64,000 nucleotides of DNA from a virus, in the IMG/VR virus record IMGVR_UViG_3300035670_000177, positions 1 through 64,000 of that record. One strand, given 5' to 3'. The notes under the pieces were generated by a model. It saw only the letters and a program-made list of their open reading frames with translations. It was not told the DNA's origin and searched no databases. Position 1 is the stretch's first letter; each line of letters starts with the position of its first letter. Both the position numbers and the translations under genes were made by a program. Positions 1 to 6,083 of this stretch are shown in pieces.

Positions 1-108
1 ATCGTGGTACAATATGATGTATCTCAAAGTAACCTTCGTGTTGACTTTTATCAAGTCCTCTTAATCTAGCTTTCTCAACTAAAGCATCATAAATTTTCTT
101 GTAATTCA
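1..108 (-). CDS. HNH homing endonuclease, N-terminal part (runs off the left edge)
   Basis: This is the first 36 codons of a leftward gene, read from a TTG start at 106-108. The peptide opens LNYKKIYDALVEKARLRG and ends EIHHIVPR at the window edge. That N-terminus, ending in an E-x-HH-x-(V/I)-P motif, is typical of small phage HNH nucleases, where the two histidines belong to the metal-binding ββα fold. A GGAAAG sits about 10 bases upstream of the TTG. The frame stays open further upstream without an ATG, so the start is uncertain. A clear promoter (251-279) precedes it, leaving a leader of about 135 bases. The catalytic remainder lies outside the window. Confidence 0.6.
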
Positions 109-250
109 AAACTAAATCTTTCCATTTAATTAGAAAGCGCCCTACCTCACCAACCGTATTTCTACAGCCTCATGTTTGGCTTTACGGAACGCTTGTAACT
201 AAATAAAGCAGAGGCCACCGAAGCAACATACTTTCTTAAACTGTCTATAC

Positions 251-279
251 AGTATAATGCGAAGTTGCTAATTTTGCAA
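251..279 (-). promoter_or_regulatory. sigma70-type promoter, leftward
   Basis: On the minus strand TTGCAA (279-274), 17-base spacer, TATACT (256-251). It would drive the HNH gene at the left edge. The -35 lies inside a small dyad (GTTGC/GCAAC) and the -10 overlaps the palindrome TATACTGTATA. Confidence 0.6.
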
Positions 280-303
280 CCCCTTATAACAAATAATTTT
301 AAA

Positions 304-672
304 TTAATTAACTTCTTCTGAATCTTCGGAGGATTCTTGTCCAACAGCTTTTAGATATTGGCGAACCATAAGATCACGATTACGCCCTGTGATATTAAAA
401 TCACGCTTCAGAACATGCTTAAAATCGTCCCAACTCATTTCATCAAGCTGCTCTTTAGTGTAAAGCTCTTGAATACGTTGGAATTGGAAGCCTGGGGTAT
501 TTTCCATAAGCTCTTCAGTCTCAAAGAGAAACCAGGCACCATAAGGGAATCGCATGCAAGGTACTTTATTTTCCATTATCTTAGCTCCCTTGTTTGCAAT
601 AGTTGTGCAATTCTTAAGAAAGCTAAAGCCGATACTATCGTTCCCTGTTACGTACACCATATATTTATTCAA
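304..672 (-). CDS. Hypothetical protein, 122 aa
   Basis: I do not recognise the family. The start is read as TTG at 670-672, because GGAG lies 9 bases upstream; the first ATG (658-660) is 21 bases from that site. The protein is soluble, with an acidic C-terminal tail (ESSEDSEE) and no membrane segment. It follows the HNH-AP2 gene directly (stop and start about one base apart) and is probably co-transcribed with it. Confidence 0.7.
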   Translation of the reverse strand: MNKYMVYVTGNDSIGFSFLKNCTTIANKGAKIMENKVPCMRFPYGAWFLFETEELMENTPGFQFQRIQELYTKEQLDEMSWDDFKHVLKRDFNITGRNRDLMVRQYLKAVGQESSEDSEEVN

Positions 673-1293
673 TTAAATTATCTCCTTATTGTATGGATTA
701 TATCTGCTAATAAGAGCTTTGGATACAATAATGTTATCTTGCATAGAAGCTAACTCTATGGCTTTTTCATATTTATAAAATTTATAAGTTCTATGGGCTT
801 CTTCTATGTCATCAAATACACCAAGGTGAACGGATTCACCAAAAAGGTTATTACAGCTGGACACATATTTACCGCACTGTTTATGGTAATGTACCCCGAG
901 CGGATAATCTCCTCTCAGACTTTTTCTGTCTGTTAAGAAATTATTTACCGCCCTTGTAACAAACACACAAGTATTTGGCCCATATATTTTATTACCCGGA
1001 ACTAATAGATCCTTATCTAAAAACTTACCTTGCCAGTCTTGATCCTCCATCCAAGACTTGAACTGAGAAAAGTAAATCCAATCCTCGTGTACTGAGCATC
1101 CCAAATAACAGCGAAATTTACCAGAATACGCTCTATTAAAAATAGAGTACCAAACTGAATAAAATGGACATTTCCAAATCTGCTTACTTTTCTTATTTCC
1201 GTATTCGTCAAGGTATGTTTCATTTCGGGTTATTTTATAGTCTGTGTCATTAACTCCGATACCTTGTATTAACTTACTTCCACTGATTTGCAT
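673..1293 (-). CDS. HNH-type homing endonuclease with C-terminal AP2 domain, 206 aa
   Basis: The N-terminal two thirds carry the phage HNH pattern: a W-Y-S-I-F-N-R block, a conserved C-S-V-H-E-D-W segment, then GNKIYGPNTCVFVT. The C-terminal part (GVHYHK..., about residues 140-185) matches the AP2 DNA-binding fold often fused to such nucleases. The ATG at 1291-1293 is chosen because AAAGAGG lies 8 bases upstream; longer in-frame readings run into the structured leader. Such enzymes cut cognate phage DNA at an uninterrupted site and spread their own gene by repair. The leader just upstream (1299-1458) is shared with the HNH gene at 3723. Confidence 0.75.
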   Translation of the reverse strand: MQISGSKLIQGIGVNDTDYKITRNETYLDEYGNKKSKQIWKCPFYSVWYSIFNRAYSGKFRCYLGCSVHEDWIYFSQFKSWMEDQDWQGKFLDKDLLVPGNKIYGPNTCVFVTRAVNNFLTDRKSLRGDYPLGVHYHKQCGKYVSSCNNLFGESVHLGVFDDIEEAHRTYKFYKYEKAIELASMQDNIIVSKALISRYNPYNKEII

Positions 1294-1298
1294 ATTTA

Positions 1299-1458
1299 AA
1301 ACCTCTTTAGTCAAACTACCTGTGAGTCGCAACAGGTCGTCTCAACACACCTACCCAAAGATAGTTTGCTGAAAAGGTCTTTCCTGTTGGACAGTTTTAA
1401 AGGCTGTTGCGCAGCCATTGGGGCTATACATTCTGAGAATAATTTGATAGAATGTATA
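1299..1458 (-). ncRNA. Structured 5' leader, family 1 copy A
   Basis: On the minus strand this begins with a 10-bp hairpin (1449-1458 with 1425-1434, 14-base loop). A core follows whose ends pair as an 8-bp helix CGCAACAG/CTGTTGCG (1404-1411 with 1328-1335). Inside are GTCCAACAG and a small hairpin CTATC-TTTG-GGTAG. It ends in CAGGTAGTTTGACTAAAGAGG, which includes the ribosome binding site of the HNH-AP2 gene. The same arrangement with different stem sequences occurs at 4162-4319. Function unknown; translational control or an intron-like remnant are both possible. Confidence 0.55.
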
Positions 1459-1759
1459 ACCTTTTAAAAATTATTTTATGCGAACATCCTTATTTAAAAG
1501 ATGTTCAGGAAAAGAACTTATCCCCGTTCTTCCCAAAACGATGAGTAAACCCCTTTATAGGAATAGTTGTTTTGTTTTAATGAGGAATTTAAGAATAGTT
1601 GTTACGGCGTCCACGCTGGCCTGACCCGTAACTCTTTCCTCACATAGGCTGAGGAATCTCTCCACCTGACCGTCTTTCCGATCTGCCATTTAAATTGTGG
1701 TCCGCCAGAACCACGGGCTTCTACTAGGCAAGTAGATACCAGACCTTGCGATCTAGTGC
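1459..1759. other. Non-coding stretch with several hairpins
   Basis: No credible ORF over 300 bases between the HNH leader and tRNA-Thr. Three short hairpins are visible: TTCCTCA/TGAGGAA (1636-1642 with 1650-1656), GTGGT/ACCAC (1697-1701 with 1710-1714) and CTACT/AGTAG (1721-1725 with 1731-1735). It lies next to the terminase candidate, so a packaging site or a structured RNA are options. I recognise no known RNA family. Confidence 0.4.
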
Positions 1760-1833
1760 TGGAGGCCAAATAGAGAATTGAACTCTACTCTGCACATTAC
1801 AAGTGTGCTGCATCACCACAATGCTTTAAGGCC
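1760..1833 (-). tRNA. tRNA-Thr (UGU)
   Basis: A 74-base cloverleaf with encoded CCA. D arm GCAT/ATGC, anticodon stem GCACA/TGTGC with loop CTTGTAA (anticodon TGT), T arm TAGAG/CTCTA with loop TTCAATT. The acceptor stem GGCCTTA against TTTGGCC has two adjacent U-U mismatches, so it may be decaying or depend on lax recognition. Its 5' end is 8 bases from the stop of the terminase candidate, so it is probably co-transcribed. Confidence 0.8.
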
Positions 1834-1841
1834 TTATTCTT

Positions 1842-2234
1842 TTAGTCTTTCTTCTCGTTGTGGATCATCGTCAACGAAAATCGCTTTGGAGGCTCAGTAG
1901 CACCAACAGAATTATCTTCTTCTGGTGTATCTTCTGTATTCTCTTCCAAAGACTTCTTAATCGTATTTCTACGCTGTTCTTCGTTGATGGCAGCGGAAGT
2001 TGTTGAAACCACACGTTCCACAATCCACTTGGCTGAGCTTAACTGGTCCTTTGGGATATCTTCACCGTTAATTGATTTCTCAATAATAGCAAGAGCAGGA
2101 TCTTCAAGCCTTGAAAGCTTTGTTAGGAGTTTACGAAGTTCACTCTTACGAACTCTTGGTCCCCTGATGCCTTTTCGATTGATATTGTCAGGGTTGCTAC
2201 TGAAACCCTGAGTATTATTCTTAGGCGCTGGCAA
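1842..2234 (-). CDS. Putative terminase small subunit, 130 aa
   Basis: The N-terminus (TQGFSSNPDNINRKG) resembles the opening of many phage small terminase subunits, and a basic helical stretch PRVRKSELRKLLTKL follows. The middle is helical and the C-terminus acidic and low in complexity (EENTEDTPEEDN). Length fits the family, which recognises the packaging site and loads the large subunit. No large subunit is in the window; it would be expected further left on the same strand. ATG at 2232-2234; the upstream signal is AAGAGGTACTAAAA. The call rests on sequence character only and could be wrong. Confidence 0.45.
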   Translation of the reverse strand: MPAPKNNTQGFSSNPDNINRKGIRGPRVRKSELRKLLTKLSRLEDPALAIIEKSINGEDIPKDQLSSAKWIVERVVSTTSAAINEEQRRNTIKKSLEENTEDTPEEDNSVGATEPPKRFSLTMIHNEKKD

Positions 2235-2302
2235 TTTTTAGTACCTCTTATTATTCTTTACTTTCTTTGTAAAAACTACTCAGAGAATAGGCTTTAGAAA
2301 GA

Positions 2303-2492
2303 AGTCTATATGAGAGGAGAAAGACACATATAGACTTGGAAGCGGCTGTATACAGGAGGAGAAACAATACACAGCCTATAGGCGTTCAACTACAAACAAG
2401 GAGAAAATCTGTAGCTGAACATTCACGCATTACTGAGGAGGATTTTACTTTTTAGCGTGAAGAAGACTTTAAATAAAATTACAGAGGAAGTC
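2303..2492. repeat. Array of four (possibly five) hairpins with Shine-Dalgarno-like loops
   Basis: Four consecutive inverted repeats with unrelated stems: 2303-2312/2327-2336 (10 bp), 2344-2349/2371-2376 (6 bp), 2384-2394/2410-2420 (10 of 11) and 2422-2428/2455-2461 (7 bp). Each loop carries on the plus strand GAGGAGAAA, AGGAGGAGAAA, AAGGAGAAAA or GAGGAGG, which is the word this phage uses as its ribosome binding site. On the minus strand the loops read TTTCTCCTC. A weaker fifth stem (2465-2469/2488-2492) encloses CAGAGG. The motif recurs every 36-44 bases and no start codon follows any copy. No strong plus-strand promoter is visible; the flanking tRNAs and terminase gene are leftward. Confidence 0.7.
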
Positions 2493-2653
2493 GCACGGAT
2501 CTGTTAGTTAACGAATCTAATCGCTGCATGTCCAGAGCACATAACGTTTTAAGTTATATCCGCTTCCAATAGATTGTGTGTTAATCTATCCGTCCAAAGG
2601 TGGTAGCCCTAAAACACACAAGCATTCCCAAATCGTCTTACGTCTGTAATGGT
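2493..2653. other. Non-coding spacer with two hairpins
   Basis: Lies between the hairpin array and tRNA-Trp. Two stems with 7-base loops: ATAAC/GTTAT (2541-2545 with 2553-2557) and ATAGATT/AATCTAT (2569-2575 with 2583-2589). No ORF and no recognised RNA family. Confidence 0.4.
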
Positions 2654-2729
2654 TGGCGAACAGGTAAGGACTCGAACCTTAATCGCATGGCTTTGGAGGC
2701 CAGCATCTTGCCGATTAGAACACCTGAAC
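2654..2729 (-). tRNA. tRNA-Trp (CCA), structurally degenerate
   Basis: A 76-base tRNA with encoded CCA. T arm TAAGG/CCTTA with loop TTCGAGT; anticodon loop CTCCAAA (anticodon CCA). The acceptor GTTCAGG against CCTGTTC has two adjacent U-U mismatches, the anticodon stem opens with a C-U mismatch, and only three D-stem pairs form. It may be a decaying copy. It sits 3 bases downstream of tRNA-Arg, as in a polycistronic tRNA transcript. Confidence 0.75.
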
Positions 2730-2732
2730 ATT

Positions 2733-2807
2733 TGGCAGCCGTACTTGGATTCAAACCAAGTCGATCTCTTTAGAAGAGAGATATGCTCTTCCTTACATCA
2801 TACGGCT
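2733..2807 (-). tRNA. tRNA-Arg (UCU)
   Basis: A 75-base cloverleaf with a perfect acceptor stem (AGCCGTA/TACGGCT), D stem ATGT/GCAT, anticodon stem TCTCT/AGAGA with loop CTTCTAA, T arm CTTGG/CCAAG and encoded CCA. It reads AGA codons, which AT-rich phages often use more than their hosts. Confidence 0.92.
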
Positions 2808-2813
2808 GTAAAT

Positions 2814-2890
2814 TGGCTGGCTATCTTGGGTTCGAACCAAGGACATTCGCATTAACAGTGCGATGCAACTACCGACTGTGCTAATAGCCA
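2814..2890 (-). tRNA. tRNA-Asn (GUU)
   Basis: A 77-base cloverleaf: acceptor TGGCTAT/ATAGCCA, anticodon stem TCGCA/TGCGA with loop CTGTTAA, T arm CTTGG/CCAAG with loop TTCGAAC, encoded CCA. All stems pair. Six bases separate it from tRNA-Arg. Confidence 0.93.
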
Positions 2891-2899
2891 CTTAAAACA

Positions 2900-2974
2900 T
2901 GGTCAACGAGGACAGAATTGAACTGTCATCCAGAGCTTATGAGGCACCAGCTTTTACCATTAAGCTACTCGTTG
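2900..2974 (-). tRNA. tRNA with CAU anticodon (Met type)
   Basis: A 75-base cloverleaf: acceptor CAACGAG/CTCGTTG, D stem GCTT/AAGC, anticodon loop CTCATAA, T arm GACAG/CTGTC, encoded CCA. The anticodon stem GGTGC/GCTCT has a U-U mismatch and a wobble pair. Whether it serves elongator Met or, after lysidine modification, Ile AUA cannot be decided here. It is the 5'-most tRNA of the leftward cluster and lies about 50 bases downstream of the hammerhead. Confidence 0.88.
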
Positions 2975-3023
2975 TGAATAAGTGCTCTGCTCACCCTCCA
3001 AACTCGATTAGGCTTTTAGGAGG

Positions 3024-3079
3024 CTAAGAGACTATGTTTTCATAGTTTCACCAGAATCTCACCGGCTCATCAGTCTTAG
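3024..3079 (-). ncRNA. Hammerhead self-cleaving ribozyme, stem I open
   Basis: Read on the minus strand from 3079: stem I strand CTAAGA, core CTGATGA (3073-3067), stem II GCCGG/CTGGT with loop TGAGATT, core GAAA (3049-3046), stem III CTATG-AAAA-CATAG, then U (3031), C17 (3030), and the other stem I strand TCTTAG, which pairs fully with CTAAGA. All catalytic-core positions match the hammerhead consensus. The only deviation is a G-U rather than G-C pair at the base of stem II. Predicted cleavage is between 3030 and 3029. The RNA would be cut about 55 bases upstream of the first tRNA. Confidence 0.88.
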
Positions 3080-3513
3080 TAATAAGTGCCTAACCTGTGT
3101 ACCTACTTGCAGAGCGTTGGTACAGTACGACTATAAATTCATTGCACCCTAAAGTCATAAAAGCAGGAGTTAAGGAATTACCTACATTTCTGTATTCTTT
3201 AGGACGACTTTATCAGAGTTGACTTGTTTTAATAACTTATCGGAGGCCAAAATAAGCTTTCAAACAGAGGGTCTTCACAGATATCTCATTCTGATTTTTA
3301 AAATTGCCTTTCGGCCAACAAAGTCCCTAGCGTCTGCTAGGCTACGGTGTAATTAGTGTAAGCCTACACCATCTCTCACCCTGTCTTTTCGTAGAACTAC
3401 TAAACCGTATCCGCCCTCGTAGTCGTAGCTCGGATTTAGCATCCATGTTGGAAGGACTGGTCTACTCGCCAACGTATTACGCCGCGTATGAACGTAATAT
3501 CCGTATTGCTCTT
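3080..3513. other. Non-coding stretch, structured, upstream of the hammerhead
   Basis: No convincing ORF. Visible pairings include CCTAAAG with CTTTAGG enclosing about 45 bases (near 3148-3206), CCTAGC-GTCT-GCTAGG (near 3327-3342) and GGTGTA with TACACC (near 3345-3370). On the minus strand GCC-GAAA-GGC is followed by a T/A-rich run near 3290-3310, which could act as a weak terminator. No tRNA with a T arm is present. Confidence 0.4.
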
Positions 3514-3726
3514 TTAACAAGTCACTTGGACTTTAGACCAATCAAAATCACTAAGCTTTGGAATACTAGGAGTTACAGTAATTTGATTTCGATCAGGAGT
3601 CTTCTTATCAAACACAAGCTTCAAATGATCTTTAATAATCTGCCATTGCTTTTCTGAGATAGTGTCAGTGTTAGCAATTTCTACGAAGCCTTGGAGCCAG
3701 TATGTGAAATCCGTTGCATTATTCAT
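3514..3726 (-). CDS. Small conserved phage protein, 70 aa
   Basis: The N-terminus NATDFTYWLQGFVEI and the following EKQWQIIKDHLKLVF recall a short family common in tailed phages; its function is unknown to me. ATG at 3724-3726 with AGAGG upstream. The start overlaps the stop of the HNH gene (ATGA), so the two are translationally coupled. No membrane segment. Confidence 0.75.
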   Translation of the reverse strand: MNNATDFTYWLQGFVEIANTDTISEKQWQIIKDHLKLVFDKKTPDRNQITVTPSIPKLSDFDWSKVQVTC

Positions 3727-4157
3727 CTTGATGCCTCTAAATATTCTATAGTCTTTAGGAGGAGATTAGTATCATCTTTAAACTTACCAATACCTATATT
3801 GCACTCACAGCATAACAAACCTCTAACCACGCCTGTTGTATGACAATGGTCTACATTCAGAGTGTATAGAGGCGAGTCTCCACATATTGCACAAGAGTAG
3901 TTTTGAGAAACTAACATTTCATCATAGTCTTCTTGTGTCATACCATAGTTTTTAAAAAGATGATGTCCCTTTGCCGTAGCACGCATCTTCTCTTTTACTT
4001 CAGGATTATTCTCGTATCGCATCTTTGTTTCTATTCTTCTACAAATCTTGCATTTCAGCCGTCTACGCTTCTCTGGTCTGTTCTTAGACCTATATTCACC
4101 AAAATAATCCAAGGGTAAACACAAATTACAAGTGTTGCAAACTCTAGTTTCTTCCAA
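3723..4157 (-). CDS. Endonuclease VII-like HNH nuclease, 144 aa
   Basis: An N-terminal zinc-finger-like part (CNTCNLCLP..., CKICRR) precedes a recombination endonuclease VII fold. The family signature is clear: YGMTQEDYDEML, CAICG, LNVDHCHTTGVVRGLLC and CNIGIGKFKDD, with paired CxxC zinc ligands and the D-H-C-H catalytic turn. In phages the family includes Holliday-junction resolvases (T4 gp49) and free-standing homing enzymes. The start codon is TTG (4155-4157), 6 bases after AAAGAGG, the same signal used by the HNH-AP2 gene. The structured leader suggests a mobile nuclease rather than a resolvase. Confidence 0.8.
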   Translation of the reverse strand: MEETRVCNTCNLCLPLDYFGEYRSKNRPEKRRRLKCKICRRIETKMRYENNPEVKEKMRATAKGHHLFKNYGMTQEDYDEMLVSQNYSCAICGDSPLYTLNVDHCHTTGVVRGLLCCECNIGIGKFKDDTNLLLKTIEYLEASR

Positions 4158-4161
4158 ACTA

Positions 4162-4319
4162 AACCTCTTTAGTCAAACTACCTGATAAGCCGCAACAGGG
4201 ACGTTCAACTAACCCTACTTAAAAAGTAGCTTGCTAAAGAAGTCTTACTGTTGGACGTTTTTTAACGACTGTTGCGCAGCCGATTAATTAAGCATAGGAC
4301 AGATTTTATTCCATCCTAT
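4162..4319 (-). ncRNA. Structured 5' leader, family 1 copy B
   Basis: Counterpart of 1299-1458. Minus strand: a hairpin ATAGGA/TCCTAT with a 14-base loop (4314-4319 with 4294-4299), then an 8-bp helix CGCAACAG/CTGTTGCG (4269-4276 with 4191-4198) enclosing GTCCAACAG and a hairpin CTACTT-TTT-AAGTAG. It ends in the same CAGGTAGTTTGACTAAAGAGG. The inner hairpin differs in sequence from copy A but keeps its pairing, which points to a folded RNA. It leads straight into the TTG start of the endonuclease VII-like gene. Confidence 0.55.
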
Positions 4320-4351
4320 ACGCTATAGTATAACACCATTTATCAAACAGA

Positions 4352-4558
4352 TCAAGCACTTTCTTCATTTTCATAAGAAATACTTATGAATTCAAACTCT
4401 GTAAGATTTTGGAACTGATATTCATGCACTTCACAACTGTGAGGGTTGTAAGCAACACCTCTACAATCATGACACATATCTTCAGGAAGTCCGTCAGGAC
4501 GACTCATCATCAGTTCTGTATCTGTTAGAAAGCAATCACATGCAATACATTTACTCAT
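4352..4558 (-). CDS. Small zinc-finger protein, 68 aa
   Basis: Two CxxC-type pairs (CIACDC near the N-terminus, CHDC near residue 33) separated by about 25 residues suggest one treble-clef or ribbon zinc site. The start at 4556-4558 is preferred because GAGGAA lies just upstream; it overlaps the 3' end of the preceding gene by about 8 bases. Function not recognised. Confidence 0.75.
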   Translation of the reverse strand: MSKCIACDCFLTDTELMMSRPDGLPEDMCHDCRGVAYNPHSCEVHEYQFQNLTEFEFISISYENEESA

Positions 4559-4937
4559 ATTCCTCTTCATCACCCGTGTAGATTTCTACATGACCGAATG
4601 ATAGAGTGCTTCCATCTGACGAACATTCAAAATCTTTTTCAAATTTAACCAAGGTGCATCCAAAAGGTTCACCACCACCTTGCCACAACTCTTTAGGGAC
4701 AATACCAATCAAGCCTGCGTCAACAGGGAAATTAGCACCAATGCTGCTAGGATAAACGCCATCACCGTAAGCTGTGCCGTATGCGACAACCTTCAGTCCA
4801 TTAATTGCAATATCTTCACCATCGTTCCAATACTGCTCACAGAAATCACCAACCCAATCGAAACCATCTAAGTGGTCTTCCGACAGCACATAACAGCAAT
4901 CACCAATGTAATATTCACCAGCTTCTAAAATAACCAT
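4551..4937 (-). CDS. Conserved hypothetical protein, 128 aa
   Basis: A β-rich acidic protein with EYYIGDCCYVL at the N-terminus and VDAGLIGIVP in the middle. I have the impression of a widespread phage and bacterial family but cannot name it. The first ATG (4935-4937) follows AAAAGGAGATGTATC. It heads a two-gene operon with the zinc-finger gene. Confidence 0.75.
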   Translation of the reverse strand: MVILEAGEYYIGDCCYVLSEDHLDGFDWVGDFCEQYWNDGEDIAINGLKVVAYGTAYGDGVYPSSIGANFPVDAGLIGIVPKELWQGGGEPFGCTLVKFEKDFECSSDGSTLSFGHVEIYTGDEEEYE

Positions 4938-5000
4938 GATACATCTCCTTTTGTTTAAGTATGATCTATTGTAGCAACGAATCTTTAGTTTGTAAAGCCC

Positions 5001-5405
5001 TCAGAGAAATTTATTTTCTTCTTTATCAAAAATAGAGGATCCATTCCATTTAAAAGCCTTCTCTGTTTTCGATTCAAACATGTACCAAAACTCTAGTGCC
5101 AGTTGTTCATCAAAATCTTGTTTTGAATTTTTACCGTAGGTCTTGTTGTATAAAGAAGAAAGAGATTCTTTATCCCAAAGCAGAACGGCTTTCTCCATAG
5201 CATATGCTTGATCTTCTGTTAGATTCTCAACAACCTTAAAAACATTGAATTTATATTTCCCATGTTTAAACAAATCCCTGTTCAGTTCAGCACAACTACT
5301 TCTTCCCGATGTGCAGTGTAACAATCTGTCCTTCTTCCCTTTTCCTACATAAACCAAAAGATCATTAACTACACAAGCATAAACATAATATTCTTTATTT
5401 ATCAT
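5001..5405 (-). CDS. GIY-YIG nuclease, 134 aa
   Basis: The N-terminal half fits a GIY-YIG domain: YYVYACVV (GIY strand), LVYVGKGKKDRLLHC (YIG strand, with the following Arg and His), then a helix with EKA near residue 75 as the likely metal-binding glutamate. Similar small proteins are free-standing homing nucleases of the Seg type. The ribosome binding site is poor (AATAAAG), and an A/T-rich leader about 80 bases long separates the ATG from the folded element at 5486-5585. Confidence 0.75.
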   Translation of the reverse strand: MINKEYYVYACVVNDLLVYVGKGKKDRLLHCTSGRSSCAELNRDLFKHGKYKFNVFKVVENLTEDQAYAMEKAVLLWDKESLSSLYNKTYGKNSKQDFDEQLALEFWYMFESKTEKAFKWNGSSIFDKEENKFL

Positions 5406-5485
5406 CTTTATTATCTTATTTACTATTATTTCTTTAGTTATCTAATATTATTATTACTTAATCTTATATACTTCCAAACTGAGTT

Positions 5486-5585
5486 CAGATAAGAACTTCA
5501 GATAAAAGAAACCCTTACCCAGCCATACAAAGCTAACGCTCTGCCTAAGACTGAGTAGAGTACCTTATCTGATAGCTTTTATCTG
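5486..5585 (-). ncRNA. Structured element, family 2 copy A, upstream of the GIY-YIG gene
   Basis: Enclosed by long-range pairing of CAGATAAG and CAGATAAAAG (5486-5493, 5499-5508) with CTTATCTG and CTTTTATCTG (5564-5571, 5576-5585). On the minus strand the core reads GTCTTAGG, hairpin CAGAGC-GTTA-GCTTTG, then TATGGCTGGGTAA. The same core with a compensatory hairpin occurs at 40711-40798. It sits about 80 bases upstream of the leftward start codon, in 5' leader position. Confidence 0.6.
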
Positions 5586-6028
5586 CCTCTATCCGTTGTG
5601 AATAGATCTTCCAAACTTGAGACGAGATTAAGAGAGCCTTAGCTCTGTGGTCTGCACGGATAACACAGCCACCTTCAGGACAATGACACGTTCAAAGCAT
5701 TGTCTTGCTACATTGCATATCGCACAGCCTTGACGGGCTGACAGGGAGGTAGTAGCTTTCAGTTTACCTTGCAGACTGTCCCATCACTCACAGTAGTCCG
5801 CTTGTTTAAGCTTATCGCTGCCAGGTCATGTAGGAAGCTTGTGTTTCCACAACACCACCACACTAGCCGACCAACATGCCGATTCACACAAAGCAGTGAA
5901 CTCTTTTTAACTAACCCATCTATTATGACAGCTTTTTAAATAGATAGCAAGTCTTTTAAATCTTTTTATCACCTTACCTATATAATTCTACCATGATAAG
6001 CTTATTTTGTATAGTACCGTTCGTCGGA
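5586..6028. other. Long non-coding control region, left of the divergent promoters
   Basis: No ORF. If the leftward promoter near 6030-6059 is used, this is the long 5' leader of the GIY-YIG operon. Hairpins include AGAGC/GCTCT (near 5631-5645), GACAATG/CATTGTC (near 5681-5706) and CAGCC-TTGACG-GGCTG (near 5748-5763), whose loop contains a -35-like word. A direct repeat CTTCCAAACT followed by GAG occurs at 5471 and 5608. Confidence 0.45.
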
Positions 6029-6059
6029 AATATAGAGACTCAACACTTCCACACGTCAA
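6029..6059 (-). promoter_or_regulatory. Leftward promoter of a divergent pair
   Basis: Minus strand TTGACG (6059-6054) with TATATT (6034-6029) at a long 19-base spacing, or TCTATA at 17. It would transcribe the control region and the leftward GIY-YIG gene. Its -35 is one arm of the dyad ACGTCAAC/GTTGACGT shared with the rightward promoter. Confidence 0.45.
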
Positions 6060-6083
6060 CCTAAAAATTCATAAAAATAGATG

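Noticed and set aside
162-344. Leftward ORF of 60 codons
   Set aside because: Runs across the promoter at 251-279 and the leader of the edge HNH gene.
3080-3200. Additional tRNA ending in ACCA on the minus strand
   Set aside because: The CCA-like end near 3120 lacks a T arm and a pairing acceptor stem.
1299-4319. Group I intron as an explanation for the family 1 leaders
   Set aside because: No P7/P3 pairing, conserved intron core or split exon could be found, and both copies are followed by an intact ribosome binding site. Left as an unknown structured leader.
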